DNA from: Sulfitobacter sp. OXR-159
Lineage (GTDB): Bacteria > Pseudomonadota > Alphaproteobacteria > Rhodobacterales > Rhodobacteraceae
Assembly (NCBI RefSeq): GCF_034377145.1
Contig: NZ_CP139707.1
Coordinates: 1,063,001 to 1,127,000 of the forward strand
Length of the DNA stretch: 64,000 nt
Direction of reading: 5' to 3'
Numbering within the stretch: the first letter of the stretch is position 1; each line of letters starts with the position of its first letter. The position numbers were made by a program, and so were the translations under genes. Below the pieces are notes generated by a model that was not told where the DNA came from, searched no databases, and was given only the letters and a program-made list of their open reading frames with translations. This document shows, in pieces, positions 17,929 through 27,238 of the stretch.

Positions 17929-19043
17929 TGCGGAAAACAAGTCTTATCATTCCCATCTTGGTGATCGCCATCGTGGGTGTTCTCTCGGCTGTCTTCGTCG
18001 TGGACGAGCGCGAAAAAGCGCTGGTGCTGCGCTTCGGCCAGATCAAACAGGTCCGCAATGAGCCGGGCATCGGCTTCAAGGTGCCCTTCTTGGATGAGGT
18101 CGTGCGCTACGAAGACCGGATCTTGTCGCTGGAAACCCCGGTGATCGAAGTCACCCCCGCCGATGACCGTCGTCTGGAAATCGATGCCTTCGTGCTCTAC
18201 CGGATCGACGACATGGTCCAGTACCGCCAAGCTTTGGGTGCGGGCGGTGAACGTCAGGCCGAAAGCGAAATGGGCGGCATCATGGAAAGCCAGATCCGTG
18301 CCGTTTTGGGTTCGCAAGGCGTGACCTCCAACACGATCCTGTCGCCCGAGCGGTCGGACCTGATGGAGCAAATTCGTGTCCGCGCAGATGCCCGTGCACA
18401 GGCGCTTGGCCTCAAGGTCGTTGATGTGCGTCTGCGTCAGACCAACCTGCCAGAGCAGAACTTTGATGCGACCCTGCAGCGGATGATCGCCGAGCGTGAG
18501 CGTGAAGCCACCGATGAACGCGCCCGTGGCCGCGAGGCCGCGCAGCGTGTGATCGCCCTTGCTGACCGGACCTATGAAGAGATCTTGTCGGAGGCGCGTC
18601 GGGACGCACGGATTATCGAAGGTGAGGCGGACGCTCAGCGAAACAAAATCTTCGCGCAGTCTTATGGTCAGGATCAGGAGTTCTTTGAATTCTACCGGTC
18701 GTTGACCGCCTATGAGCAGGCCCTGCGGGGCGAGAACTCGACCATGGTGATGTCGCCGGACAGCGAGTTCTTCAACTACCTGCGCTCGGACCGCAATCCT
18801 TCGACCACTGTCGATGCGAACGCACCGCCGCAGACAGCGGCCGAGGCACAGGTCCAGACGCCAGCCGAGGCACCGCAAACCGATGCGCCGGCGGCGGAAC
18901 CTGCGCCAGCGGACGATAGCGCTGCTGCCGACGACACGCAGGAGGAGGCCGCCCCTGCGGCCCCCACCACGCCTGAGCCAGTAGCGCCTGCACCTGTCGC
19001 GCCGGACGCGGAGGCCGACCAGCCAGGCGCGCTCGACGAATGA
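17928..19043 (+). CDS. hflC: FtsH protease modulator HflC, with long Ala/Pro tail
   Basis: The 371-residue partner of HflK has an N-terminal membrane anchor (residues 5-24, LIIPILVIAIVGVLSAVFVV), then an SPFH domain beginning VDEREKALVLRFGQI, and the conserved MIAEREREATDERARGREAAQ helix. After about residue 285 the usual family sequence ends and a tail of ~80 residues rich in Ala, Pro, Asp and Glu follows (AEAQVQTPAEAP and similar). This tail is low complexity and probably disordered. It is coupled to hflK by TGATG and to the next gene by ATGA. Confidence 0.95.
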   Translation: MRKTSLIIPILVIAIVGVLSAVFVVDEREKALVLRFGQIKQVRNEPGIGFKVPFLDEVVRYEDRILSLETPVIEVTPADDRRLEIDAFVLYRIDDMVQYRQALGAGGERQAESEMGGIMESQIRAVLGSQGVTSNTILSPERSDLMEQIRVRADARAQALGLKVVDVRLRQTNLPEQNFDATLQRMIAEREREATDERARGREAAQRVIALADRTYEEILSEARRDARIIEGEADAQRNKIFAQSYGQDQEFFEFYRSLTAYEQALRGENSTMVMSPDSEFFNYLRSDRNPSTTVDANAPPQTAAEAQVQTPAEAPQTDAPAAEPAPADDSAAADDTQEEAAPAAPTTPEPVAPAPVAPDAEADQPGALDE

Positions 19044-19234
19044 GCCTTGCTCTACTGGCTCTAGGGTCGGTGCTGATATTCGAGGGGCTGGTGTACGCAC
19101 TGGCCCCTTCGTTTTTGGAGCAGATGCTGGAAATGCTCCGCCGCATCCCTGAGGCGGCGCTGCGCCAACTCGGCGCACTGGTGGTGGTCGCCGGATTGAT
19201 ATTTGTCTGGCTGGCGTTTCAATTGGGCGTCTAA
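19040..19234 (+). CDS. DUF2065 small membrane protein
   Basis: A 64-residue protein with two membrane segments (about 3-24 and 43-62), matching DUF2065 in size and layout. Members are commonly encoded directly after hflC, as here, with a 4-bp overlap, so a role with the HflKC-FtsH complex is likely but untested. No motif indicates catalysis. Confidence 0.88.
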   Translation: MSLALLALGSVLIFEGLVYALAPSFLEQMLEMLRRIPEAALRQLGALVVVAGLIFVWLAFQLGV

Positions 19235-19428
19235 AGGCCGGATCAGGGGCCGAAGGACGTTCGGTTTCGCCGCGCATTCTGCCAAGGCACAGAGGCCCGA
19301 GCGATAAATCATCAGCCGCGTGCCCGTTGAAATGCCCGTGATCGGCCCCATCTTTGCTATTGCAGCGCGTCCTTTCGGAATGCACTCTGCCCACGTTGGC
19401 AACAACAGGAACAATCAGGAGACGATGA

Positions 19429-20916
19429 ATGCAGGCCAAGGCGGTTTCCCTGTCCAAAACAGCACAACACACCCAATGGATGCGAGCGATGGCAATGGGG
19501 GTGATGGCGCTGACCCTCTTGATCCTGCAAGCCAGCATGGCGCTGGCCAAACCTGAAAGCCTTGCCCCGCTTGCGGAAAAGATCAGCCCCTCGGTGGTGA
19601 ATATCACCACATCGACCACGGTTGAGGGCCGCACCGGGCCGCAGGGCATCGTTCCCGAAGGCTCGCCTTTCGAAGACTTTTTCCGCGAGTTTCAGGACCG
19701 CAACAACGACGGCGAGGGCAACCGCCCGCGCCGTTCCTCGGCGCTTGGCTCAGGCTTTGTGATTTCCGAAGATGGCTATGTGGTGACCAACAATCACGTG
19801 ATCGAAAGCGCCGATGAGATTACGATCGAATTTTTTTCGGGCGAGGAACTGGTCGCCAAGGTGATCGGCACCGACCCCAAGACCGACATTGCGCTGCTGA
19901 AGGTCGAAGCCAGCCAGCCGTTGCCCTTCGTCTCTTTCGGCGACAGCAACGCCGCGCGTGTGGGGGACTGGGTGATTGCCATGGGCAACCCGCTGGGGCA
20001 GGGCTTTTCAGTCTCTGCGGGCATCGTATCAGCCCGCAACCGGGCGCTGTCGGGCACCTATGACGACTACATTCAGACTGATGCTGCGATCAACCGGGGC
20101 AACTCGGGCGGGCCGCTGTTCAACATGGATGGCGAGGTGATCGGCGTGAACACCGCGATCCTGTCGCCCAATGGCGGCTCCATCGGGATCGGCTTTTCGA
20201 TGGCCTCGAACGTGGTCACCCGCGTGATCGACCAGTTGCAGGAATTCGGTGAGACCCGCCGTGGCTGGCTGGGTGTGCGCATTCAGGACGTGACTGATGA
20301 TGTGGCCGACGCCATGGGCCTTAAGAAAGCCGTTGGGGCCTTGATCACCGACGTGCCGGAAGGCCCGGCGCGGGAAGCAGGGCTCAAGACCGGTGACGTG
20401 ATCAAATCCTTCGATGGCGTCGAAGTCGTCGATACCCGCGGTCTGGTGCGTCAGGTGGGCAATAGCCCCGTGGGCGCGACGGTCCGCGTGACCGTGCTGC
20501 GCGATGGCAAGACCCAGACCATCAAAGTTGTGCTGGGCCGCCGCGAAGATGCGGATGGCGCGGTTCCTGCGGCAATGGACGAAAACGCCGATGACGGCAC
20601 CGAGGCAGAGCCGCAGTCGACCATGCTGATGGGCCTGACCCTGATGCCGCTTACGGATGATCTGCGCGCCGAACTGGGGGCCGATGGCGATATGAGCGGT
20701 CTTGCCGTGACGGATGTGGATCAAACGTCGGAGGCCTTTGAGAAGGGCCTGCGCATGGGGGACATCATCACCGAAGCGGGTCAGGAGCAGGTGACAAGCA
20801 TCGCTGATCTGGAAGCGCGGATCGCCGCAGCGAAAGAGGCTGGCCGCAAGTCTCTGCTGCTGCTGGTGCGCCGTGGCGGCGACCCGCGATTTGTCGCGCT
20901 GTCGCTGGCAGAGTGA
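19429..20916 (+). CDS. degP: Periplasmic serine protease DegP/DegQ (HtrA)
   Basis: This 495-residue HtrA-type protease/chaperone degrades misfolded periplasmic proteins. A signal peptide covers residues ~18-40 (MRAMAMGVMALTLLILQASMALA). The catalytic triad is intact: His123 in TNNHVIE, Asp153 in KTDIALLK and Ser226 in GNSGGPLF. Two PDZ domains follow (about 275-365 and 400-490), giving the full Do-type layout. An AGGAG site precedes the start. It follows the hflKC-DUF2065 operon after a 194-bp gap and may have its own promoter; together they form an envelope and membrane protein quality-control neighbourhood. Confidence 0.95.
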   Translation: MQAKAVSLSKTAQHTQWMRAMAMGVMALTLLILQASMALAKPESLAPLAEKISPSVVNITTSTTVEGRTGPQGIVPEGSPFEDFFREFQDRNNDGEGNRPRRSSALGSGFVISEDGYVVTNNHVIESADEITIEFFSGEELVAKVIGTDPKTDIALLKVEASQPLPFVSFGDSNAARVGDWVIAMGNPLGQGFSVSAGIVSARNRALSGTYDDYIQTDAAINRGNSGGPLFNMDGEVIGVNTAILSPNGGSIGIGFSMASNVVTRVIDQLQEFGETRRGWLGVRIQDVTDDVADAMGLKKAVGALITDVPEGPAREAGLKTGDVIKSFDGVEVVDTRGLVRQVGNSPVGATVRVTVLRDGKTQTIKVVLGRREDADGAVPAAMDENADDGTEAEPQSTMLMGLTLMPLTDDLRAELGADGDMSGLAVTDVDQTSEAFEKGLRMGDIITEAGQEQVTSIADLEARIAAAKEAGRKSLLLLVRRGGDPRFVALSLAE

Positions 20917-20934
20917 TCCGCTACCGTGGTTTGG

Positions 20935-20961
20935 AAAGGGCGCCTCCGGGCGCCCTTTTTC
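20935..20961 (+). terminator. Intrinsic terminator of degP
   Basis: AAAGGGCGCC-TCCG-GGCGCCCTTTTT forms a perfect stem followed by T, 20 bp after the degP stop. It also fits as a terminator for the convergent gene on the minus strand (A run at the left end). Confidence 0.9.
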
Positions 20962-20970
20962 GTTGGGGGA

Positions 20971-21522
20971 TCAGCCGCCTTGCCGGGGCACCGCGACAAG
21001 CCCAAGCGCGCGGGCCGTGGTGAGCGACAGCACCTCGCTGTTCGGCCCCTGTTTGGCCTGATAGCGCCGTACGGCGAGCCGTGTCGCTCTGTCCATCTCA
21101 CCGGTGATCGGCCCGGCGTAAAAACCGCGTGCCTGCAGCGCCCGTTGCAGGGTGCTGTTGAACTCTGACGTTAGCACATCCGGGCAGGGGGTCTCGAACC
21201 AGTTGTCGACCCGTGCGCGCACGATCTCTTGGCGGGTCTCTGTCTTGTAAACCGGTGGTTTGGCGATGCTGCCATCGGCGTTCATTTTGGCGGGGGTGAC
21301 TTCGACCTGTTCGGTCACCGTCTCTATTACCGCGGGGCTGACCGTGCGGCCCCAACAACTGCCCTCAGCCGCGCCTGCGGGGCCGTTGCGGGTGGCTTCC
21401 AGCACCCCCGGCTCCGGGCGCGGCGTGGCCGGGGTCGTGCTATCACACCCCGCAATCCCGGCCACTGCCAAGAGCAGCGCCCCGCGTAGGGTGGCGGATC
21501 GGAGTGTGATGGGCTGTTTCAT
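20971..21522 (-). CDS. Peptidoglycan-binding domain lipoprotein
   Basis: The 183-residue protein has a lipoprotein leader (ATLRGALLLAVAGIAGC, lipobox at about residues 22-25). Its C-terminal third resembles a PG_binding_1 domain (EFNSTLQRALQARGFYAGPITGEMDRATRLAVRRYQAKQG), so it is probably an envelope lipoprotein that touches the cell wall. The middle part (SCWGRTVSPAVIETVTEQV) is typical of a Rhodobacterales group of unknown role. Start at ATG 21522, chosen because the leader begins there. It is convergent with degP. Confidence 0.82.
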   Translation of the reverse strand: MKQPITLRSATLRGALLLAVAGIAGCDSTTPATPRPEPGVLEATRNGPAGAAEGSCWGRTVSPAVIETVTEQVEVTPAKMNADGSIAKPPVYKTETRQEIVRARVDNWFETPCPDVLTSEFNSTLQRALQARGFYAGPITGEMDRATRLAVRRYQAKQGPNSEVLSLTTARALGLVAVPRQGG

Positions 21523-21611
21523 GCCGGTTCTCTCGGGGCTTGCCTGTCGTTTGCGGTGCAGACTAGCGGGATGCGCGGACCTTGCCCACCGCAATGTCAC
21601 GCACTGCGTGA

Positions 21612-22012
<401 letters not shown>

Positions 22013-22013
<1 letters not shown>

Positions 22014-22708
22014 TGCGGGCGGTCGGCACAGTTCTGCTTGCGCTGATTGCGACCAGCGCCGCGGCGGAGACGATCACCGCCGCGCGCTATATCTCGCCCA
22101 CCGGGCGCTACGCCCACGGCATTCTGGGCGATGCGCTGGAATGGGGTGGGCTACAGGTCTCTTTGGCAGACGGAAACGCGCGACGCTTCACTCTACCCCG
22201 TGACCATGTTTTCGAAGATATCGCCCCCCGGCTGGTCGATGTAACCGGCGATGGCGCGCCCGAAGTGCTTGTGATTGAGACCGACGTGAACCGCGGTGCG
22301 GCGTTGGCGATCTACGGCCCCGAGGGCAAGATTGCTGAGACCCCGCATATCGGCCAAAGCAACCGCTGGCTTGCCCCCATAGGCGCCGCTGATCTCGACG
22401 GTGACGGCGCGGTTGAGATCGCCTATGTCGACCGCCCTCATCTGGCGCGGGTGCTGCGGGTCTGGCGTTTTGCGGATGGGGACCTGAGCGAGGTGGCTCA
22501 GATGCCGGGGCTGACCAACCATCGAATCGGAGAGTCCTTCATCTCGGGCGGTCTGCGCGATTGCGGTGCCGGGCCAGAGATGGTGCTGGCGGATGCCGAT
22601 TGGCAGCGCGTGGTCGGGGTGACCCTGAAGGACGGGCAGCTTGCGCGTCGCGACATCGGCCCCTTCGCGGGGGCCGACAGCTTTGCTGCGGCACTTGCCT
22701 GTGAGTGA
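22013..22708 (+). CDS. Secreted FG-GAP/VCBS-type repeat protein
   Basis: The 231-residue protein has a signal peptide (residues 1-18, ending TSAAAE). Two FG-GAP-like repeats with calcium-binding-style loops can be seen: VDVTGDGAPEVLVIE and ADLDGDGAVEIAYVD, consistent with a small beta-propeller in the periplasm. The function is unknown. It is translationally coupled to the ferredoxin gene (TGATG), although the ferredoxin is cytoplasmic, so the link may be only transcriptional. Confidence 0.82.
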
Positions 22709-22717
22709 GAGTGCTGG

Positions 22718-22733
22718 GGCGGCCTAAGCCGCC
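22718..22733. terminator. Hairpin between convergent genes
   Basis: GGCGGC-CTAA-GCCGCC lies between the FG-GAP gene and purD, which converge. It has a good stem but only a weak T run, and could end transcription from either side. Confidence 0.45.
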
Positions 22734-22738
22734 GCTTG

Positions 22739-24004
22739 TTAGCTCAGCGCGCGCCAGCCGATGTCGCGGCGGCAGAAGCCTTCTGGCCAATTGATCCCGT
22801 CGACCATCGCATAGGCACGCTCCTGCGCCTCGGCCAATGTATCCCCGCGCGCGGTGACGTTCAGCACGCGGCCGCCGTTTGCCAAGATCGCCCCGTCTTG
22901 CGCCACGGTGCCCCCGTGGAACACCATATTGGCGCTGTCTTCGGGCAGGTCTTTCAGCCCCTTGATCTCACTGCCCTTTTTATAGGCGCCGGGATAGCCA
23001 TTCGCCGCCATCACCACGGTCAGCGCGTGGTCTTCGGCCCAGTTGACCTGCATCTCGGCCAAAGACCCCTTGGCCGTGGCCTGCATCAGATCAAAGGCCT
23101 GCGCACCAAGGCGCATCATCAGCACTTGGCATTCAGGATCGCCAAAGCGCACGTTGTATTCCACCAGACGCGGCTGGCCGTCTTTGATCATCAACCCGGC
23201 ATAAAGTACGCCGTGATAGGGCATCCCACGTTTCGCCATCTCGGCCATGCAGGGGCGGATGATCTCATCCAACGCGCGTTCGGCGATCTCGTCGCTCAGC
23301 ACCGGGGCGGGGGAATAGGCGCCCATGCCGCCAGTATTGGGGCCGCTGTCGCCGTCGCCGACGCGCTTGTGGTCTTGGGCCGTGCCGATGGGCAGCACGG
23401 TTTCCCCGTCACAAAGCACGAAGAAAGACGCCTCTTCGCCTTCCATGAACTCTTCGATCACGACCTCGGCGCCCGCGTCGCCAAAGGCACCGTCGAACAT
23501 CTCATCTACGGCGGCGAGGGCTTCGGCGTCGGTCATGGCGATGATGACACCTTTGCCCGCCGCCAGACCGTCGGCCTTGATGACGATCGGCGCGCCTTGC
23601 TTTTCCACATAGGCGCGGGCGCTGGCCGCATCGGTGAAATGGCCATAGGCCGCCGTGGGCGCATCGCAGGCGTCGCAGACTTCCTTGGTAAAGGCTTTGG
23701 AAGCCTCCAGCGCCGCCGCCGCTTTGGAGGGGCCGAAAACGTCAAATCCTGCCGTGCGCAGGTCATCGCCCACGCCTGCCGCCAAGGGCGCTTCGGGGCC
23801 GATGATGACGAAGTCGATGTTGTTGCCTTCGCAGAAAGCCACCACCGCCGCGCCATCCATGATGTCGAGCTTAGCGCATTGCGCAATGGCCGCGATGCCC
23901 GCATTGCCCGGTGCTACGATCAGCTTGTCGCATTTGGGGTTCTGCATCACCGCCCAAGCAAGTGAATGTTCGCGGCCACCGCTGCCGAGGATCAGGATAT
24001 TCAT
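22739..24004 (-). CDS. purD: Phosphoribosylamine-glycine ligase
   Basis: The 421-residue ATP-grasp enzyme joins glycine to 5-phosphoribosylamine, step two of purine synthesis. It starts MNILILGSGGREHSLAWA, the unmistakable N-terminal motif, and contains the ATP-grasp segments VIKADGLAAGKGVIIA, EEFMEGEEASFF and GPNTGGMGAYSPAP, then VLYAGLMIKDGQPRLVEYNVRFGDPE with the metal ligands. The open frame extends upstream, but homology fixes ATG 24004. It is divergent from xseA with 70 bp between starts. Confidence 0.97.
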   Translation of the reverse strand: MNILILGSGGREHSLAWAVMQNPKCDKLIVAPGNAGIAAIAQCAKLDIMDGAAVVAFCEGNNIDFVIIGPEAPLAAGVGDDLRTAGFDVFGPSKAAAALEASKAFTKEVCDACDAPTAAYGHFTDAASARAYVEKQGAPIVIKADGLAAGKGVIIAMTDAEALAAVDEMFDGAFGDAGAEVVIEEFMEGEEASFFVLCDGETVLPIGTAQDHKRVGDGDSGPNTGGMGAYSPAPVLSDEIAERALDEIIRPCMAEMAKRGMPYHGVLYAGLMIKDGQPRLVEYNVRFGDPECQVLMMRLGAQAFDLMQATAKGSLAEMQVNWAEDHALTVVMAANGYPGAYKKGSEIKGLKDLPEDSANMVFHGGTVAQDGAILANGGRVLNVTARGDTLAEAQERAYAMVDGINWPEGFCRRDIGWRALS

Positions 24005-24074
24005 GCCGCGCACTCCCTTGGACTTCGTTGCTCCGCGTTCTAAGCTGGGGTGCCCACAGACACAAGGTGCCCAG

Positions 24075-25637
24075 ATGGATCTGTTCGACGACCCCGCCCC
24101 CGGTGCAAACAGCCCGGAATTTACCGTCACCGAGCTTTCTGGTGCGATCAAGCGGGTGATTGAGGGTGAGTTTGCCCATGTCCGGATTCGCGGTGAAGTG
24201 GGCCGCGTCAGCCGCCCGCGTTCGGGGCATGTTTATCTTGATCTCAAGGACGACCGCTCGGTGATCTCGGGCGTGATCTGGAAAGGCGTGACCGCCCGGC
24301 TTGAAACCCAGCCCGAAGAGGGGATGGAGGTGATCGCCACCGGGCGCATCACCACCTTTGGCGGCCAATCGAAATACCAGATCGTCATCGAGGATATCAA
24401 ACCGGCGGGCATGGGCGCGCTGATGGCGCTATTGGAGAAACGCAAGGCGGCACTGGCGGCGGAGGGGCTCTTTGCCCCCGAACGCAAACGCCCGCTGCCC
24501 TACCTGCCTGAGATCATCGGCGTCGTGACCTCGCCCTCGGGGGCTGTGATCCGTGATATCCTACACCGGCTGCGCGACCGTTTCCCGCGCAAAGTGCTGG
24601 TCTGGCCCGTCGCCGTACAGGGCGCGAAATGCGCGCCCGAAGTCGTGCGCGCCATTGAAGGGTTCAACCGGCTGACCCCCGGTGGCGCATTGCCCCGGCC
24701 CGAGTTGATCATCGTGGCCCGTGGCGGCGGCTCGGTCGAAGACCTCTGGGGCTTTAACGAGGAAAGCGTCGCGCGTGCGGCGGCAGCCTCGGAGATCCCG
24801 CTGATCTCTGCCGTGGGGCATGAGACAGACACGACGCTGATCGACTTCGTTTCTGACAAACGCGCGCCGACGCCGACCGCAGCGGCGGAATTGGCGGTGC
24901 CCGTGCGGCATGAACTGGCAGCATGGCTCGAAGGGCAGGGCGCGAGGATGCGTCAGGCGCTGAGCCAAGGGCTGACCCGGCGCGGCCAGCGGATGCGGGA
25001 TCTGGCGCGGGCCCTGCCAAGGGCCGAGACTTTGACTGAAGGTGCGTGGCAGCGGTTCGACCGCGCAAGCGAAAAACTAGGACCCGCGCTGATCGCAGGC
25101 GTCCAAGGCCGCCGCGTGAAACTGGCCGATATGTCCGGTGCCCTGCGTCCCGGCACCCTGCGCCGCCAGTTGGAGGCTGATCGTCAGCGGCTGGCCCAGC
25201 TATCGGCAAGGCTCGACCCCGCATGGCAACGCAACTTGGCAGGGCAGCGTGAACGGCTCGGGACAAGGATCGACCGGTTTCACCCCGAGGTGTTGCAGCG
25301 GCAGATCCTGCGTCGTCGTGAACGGCTGCTCGACCGTACGCAGACTTTCCGCCCAGAGGTGCTGCTCCGCGACCTTTCCCGCCAAGACCAGCGATTGAAT
25401 GAGGTGCTCGCCCGGTTGGCGCGCGCAGGCCGCGCGGATCAAGACCGCCGTCGCCGCCAGATCGACGCTTTGGGCCGCACCCTTGGCACGCTTGGCTACC
25501 GCGAAACGCTCGCCCGCGGTTTCGCCGTGGTGCGTGGCGATGGCGATGTGGTGACCAGCGCCGAGGCCGCAAAGAACGCCGCCCGGTTGGAGATCGAATT
25601 TGCGGATGGTCGGCTGGCTGTCAAAGGCGAAAGCTAA
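24075..25637 (+). CDS. xseA: Exodeoxyribonuclease VII large subunit
   Basis: The 520-residue subunit of exonuclease VII degrades single-stranded DNA. An N-terminal OB fold (about 15-110, EFTVTELSGAIKRVIEGEFAHVRIRGEV) binds DNA. The catalytic part has IGVVTSPSGAVIRDILHRL, ARGGGSVEDLWGFNEE and SAVGHETDTTLIDFVSD. A long coiled-coil region rich in Arg, Leu and Gln follows, then the short C-terminal domain (GYRETLARGFAVVRGDGDVV). The start at 24075 is fixed by MDLFDD. xseB is not adjacent. Confidence 0.96.
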   Translation: MDLFDDPAPGANSPEFTVTELSGAIKRVIEGEFAHVRIRGEVGRVSRPRSGHVYLDLKDDRSVISGVIWKGVTARLETQPEEGMEVIATGRITTFGGQSKYQIVIEDIKPAGMGALMALLEKRKAALAAEGLFAPERKRPLPYLPEIIGVVTSPSGAVIRDILHRLRDRFPRKVLVWPVAVQGAKCAPEVVRAIEGFNRLTPGGALPRPELIIVARGGGSVEDLWGFNEESVARAAAASEIPLISAVGHETDTTLIDFVSDKRAPTPTAAAELAVPVRHELAAWLEGQGARMRQALSQGLTRRGQRMRDLARALPRAETLTEGAWQRFDRASEKLGPALIAGVQGRRVKLADMSGALRPGTLRRQLEADRQRLAQLSARLDPAWQRNLAGQRERLGTRIDRFHPEVLQRQILRRRERLLDRTQTFRPEVLLRDLSRQDQRLNEVLARLARAGRADQDRRRRQIDALGRTLGTLGYRETLARGFAVVRGDGDVVTSAEAAKNAARLEIEFADGRLAVKGES

Positions 25638-25643
25638 GGCCGG

Positions 25644-26033
25644 TCAGACCCCGACTTCGGGCCCGAGACAGAGTAGAGGGTCATTCTGCTCCTGCGCCTC
25701 GTAAAGCTCGGTTTGGGTTGGGTCATTCTCGAACCGGGCGACCAGCCCGGATGGGCTTTCGGTGAAGCTCCAGCATTGCGGGGTGGGGTCGTCTTCGTAG
25801 ACGAAACAGATCAGCCCCTCGGCCTCATACCAACGCCCCTCCTTGCAGCGGCCATCAAGAAAGGACCACTGCACGCGGCGATCCTCGTGATAGACCTCGG
25901 CCCCATAGGGCTCGCCGGACTGGCCGTAGTAGAGCGTTTTGCCCTGCGTATAGGCCTCGAACTCCGCCGCTGACATCTCGGCCAAGGCGGGCAGGGGCAG
26001 GAGGGCGCAGATCAGGGCGAGGGTATGTCTCAT
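25644..26033 (-). CDS. Small secreted protein of unknown function
   Basis: The 129-residue product has a signal peptide (MRHTLALICALLPLPALA, cleavage after ALA). The mature part contains four cysteines, in GRCKEG, LICFVY, PQCWSF and LLCLGP, that could form two disulfides in the periplasm. I recognise no named domain; similar proteins sit next to xseA in related bacteria. It is convergent with xseA, with only 6 bp between stops. Confidence 0.75.
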   Translation of the reverse strand: MRHTLALICALLPLPALAEMSAAEFEAYTQGKTLYYGQSGEPYGAEVYHEDRRVQWSFLDGRCKEGRWYEAEGLICFVYEDDPTPQCWSFTESPSGLVARFENDPTQTELYEAQEQNDPLLCLGPEVGV

Positions 26034-26074
26034 CCCAACAGCCTGCCAGAAGCCCGCGCCCCGCGCCAGTGGGA

Positions 26075-27094
26075 TCAGCCGCGGCGCCACCGCGCCACGC
26101 GGCGGTCCATCACCCGACGCCAGAGCGGTGGCACAAGGGCGATCACCGCCATGATGGGCAGGGAATAGGGCAGTTTCGGCATCTCTTCGGTCACTTCCAA
26201 CGCCGGAAAGGCGCGGGCGGGGCGCATGTGGTGGTCGGAATGGCGCGGCGCGTTCAGCATCATGGCCGCGGAATACCATTTCGGGGCGTTCCAACTGTGC
26301 TGCGGGCCGATCGGCTCGAACCGGCCATCGGGGCGTTGCTGCCGCCGCAAGCCATAATGCTGCACATAGTCCGACAGCAGCAGTTGCATCTGCGCATAGG
26401 CGGCAAGGCCAAGATAGGCGAACAGCCCGGAAATGTCGCTCAAAAGCAGCGCGGTGAACAGGGCCACTGCGGCACCGCCGAGGTAGATCGCATAGGGGTG
26501 AAGCCCCTTCGCCCCCGTTTTGCGCGCCCGCTGCGCGTTGTCGGCCTGCCACCCGGCGCGAAACTCCCCCCAGCTTGCGTTTAGCAGAAACCGCCAGAAC
26601 CCCATGCCCTTGGGCGCAGAGTTGGGATCAGCCGGGGTGGCTGCGGCGGGATGATGCACCCGCAGATGGGCCGAGACGTGATGCCCGTGCAGCAACGAGA
26701 TATAGACCGCCGTGCCGATCCGCCGGGGCAGGCGGCGGGATGCGTGGATCAATTCATGCGCGTTGGAATTGCTGATCTGGCCTAGAAACAGACCGAGGGC
26801 GGCGAAGATCAGAACGCGGTCCAGCCCCTGAAGATGCGGCGCGCCGCCAATCGCCCAAACCCCGAGCGGCAGCAGCATGAAATGCACGGCAGCCAACGTC
26901 AGCGTCAGCCCCCGACCGGAACTGTCGGAAAGGCTCAGCGCGCGGCCCAACCGGTCCATGAAGGCCACATGGACCGTGATCGACAAAAGCGCCAGCACAG
27001 GCCAGACCCCGCCCAAGAGGGCGGCGGCGGCGATCAGCACCGCTGGCGTCAAACTGGCGATCACATACCACAGCACGTGTTTTCCCTTACTCAT
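26075..27094 (-). CDS. AlkB-like membrane di-iron hydroxylase/desaturase
   Basis: The 339-residue membrane protein has a histidine box pattern like alkane 1-monooxygenase: HELIH at 113-117, a second cluster HGHHVSAHLRVHH at 136-148, and RHSDHH in the C-terminal half. These eight or so His bind two irons in the family. There are four to six membrane segments. The second cluster differs from textbook AlkB (EHxxGHH), so the substrate may be another alkane, a fatty acyl chain or a sterol-like molecule. It is monocistronic, 42 bp downstream of the neighbouring small gene's start on the same strand. An AGGCAGG-type site precedes ATG 27094. Confidence 0.82.
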   Translation of the reverse strand: MSKGKHVLWYVIASLTPAVLIAAAALLGGVWPVLALLSITVHVAFMDRLGRALSLSDSSGRGLTLTLAAVHFMLLPLGVWAIGGAPHLQGLDRVLIFAALGLFLGQISNSNAHELIHASRRLPRRIGTAVYISLLHGHHVSAHLRVHHPAAATPADPNSAPKGMGFWRFLLNASWGEFRAGWQADNAQRARKTGAKGLHPYAIYLGGAAVALFTALLLSDISGLFAYLGLAAYAQMQLLLSDYVQHYGLRRQQRPDGRFEPIGPQHSWNAPKWYSAAMMLNAPRHSDHHMRPARAFPALEVTEEMPKLPYSLPIMAVIALVPPLWRRVMDRRVARWRRG

Positions 27095-27238
27095 GACCTG
27101 CCTCGCGGCGCATCCGCCCATTCTGCCCGCCGCAGGGTCTGCGCACAACGCAAACACCCGCGCGATTGTCGCTTTTTGATCGCCGGGCTGCGCCTTGATT
27201 TGCTACGACTGTTGAAAGCGATGCCGAGGGGGAAAGAC

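Noticed and set aside
25644..26552. A 302-residue version of the small secreted protein
   Set aside because: The extra N-terminal part is antisense-like and overlaps the AlkB-like gene on the same strand; the signal peptide begins at 26033.
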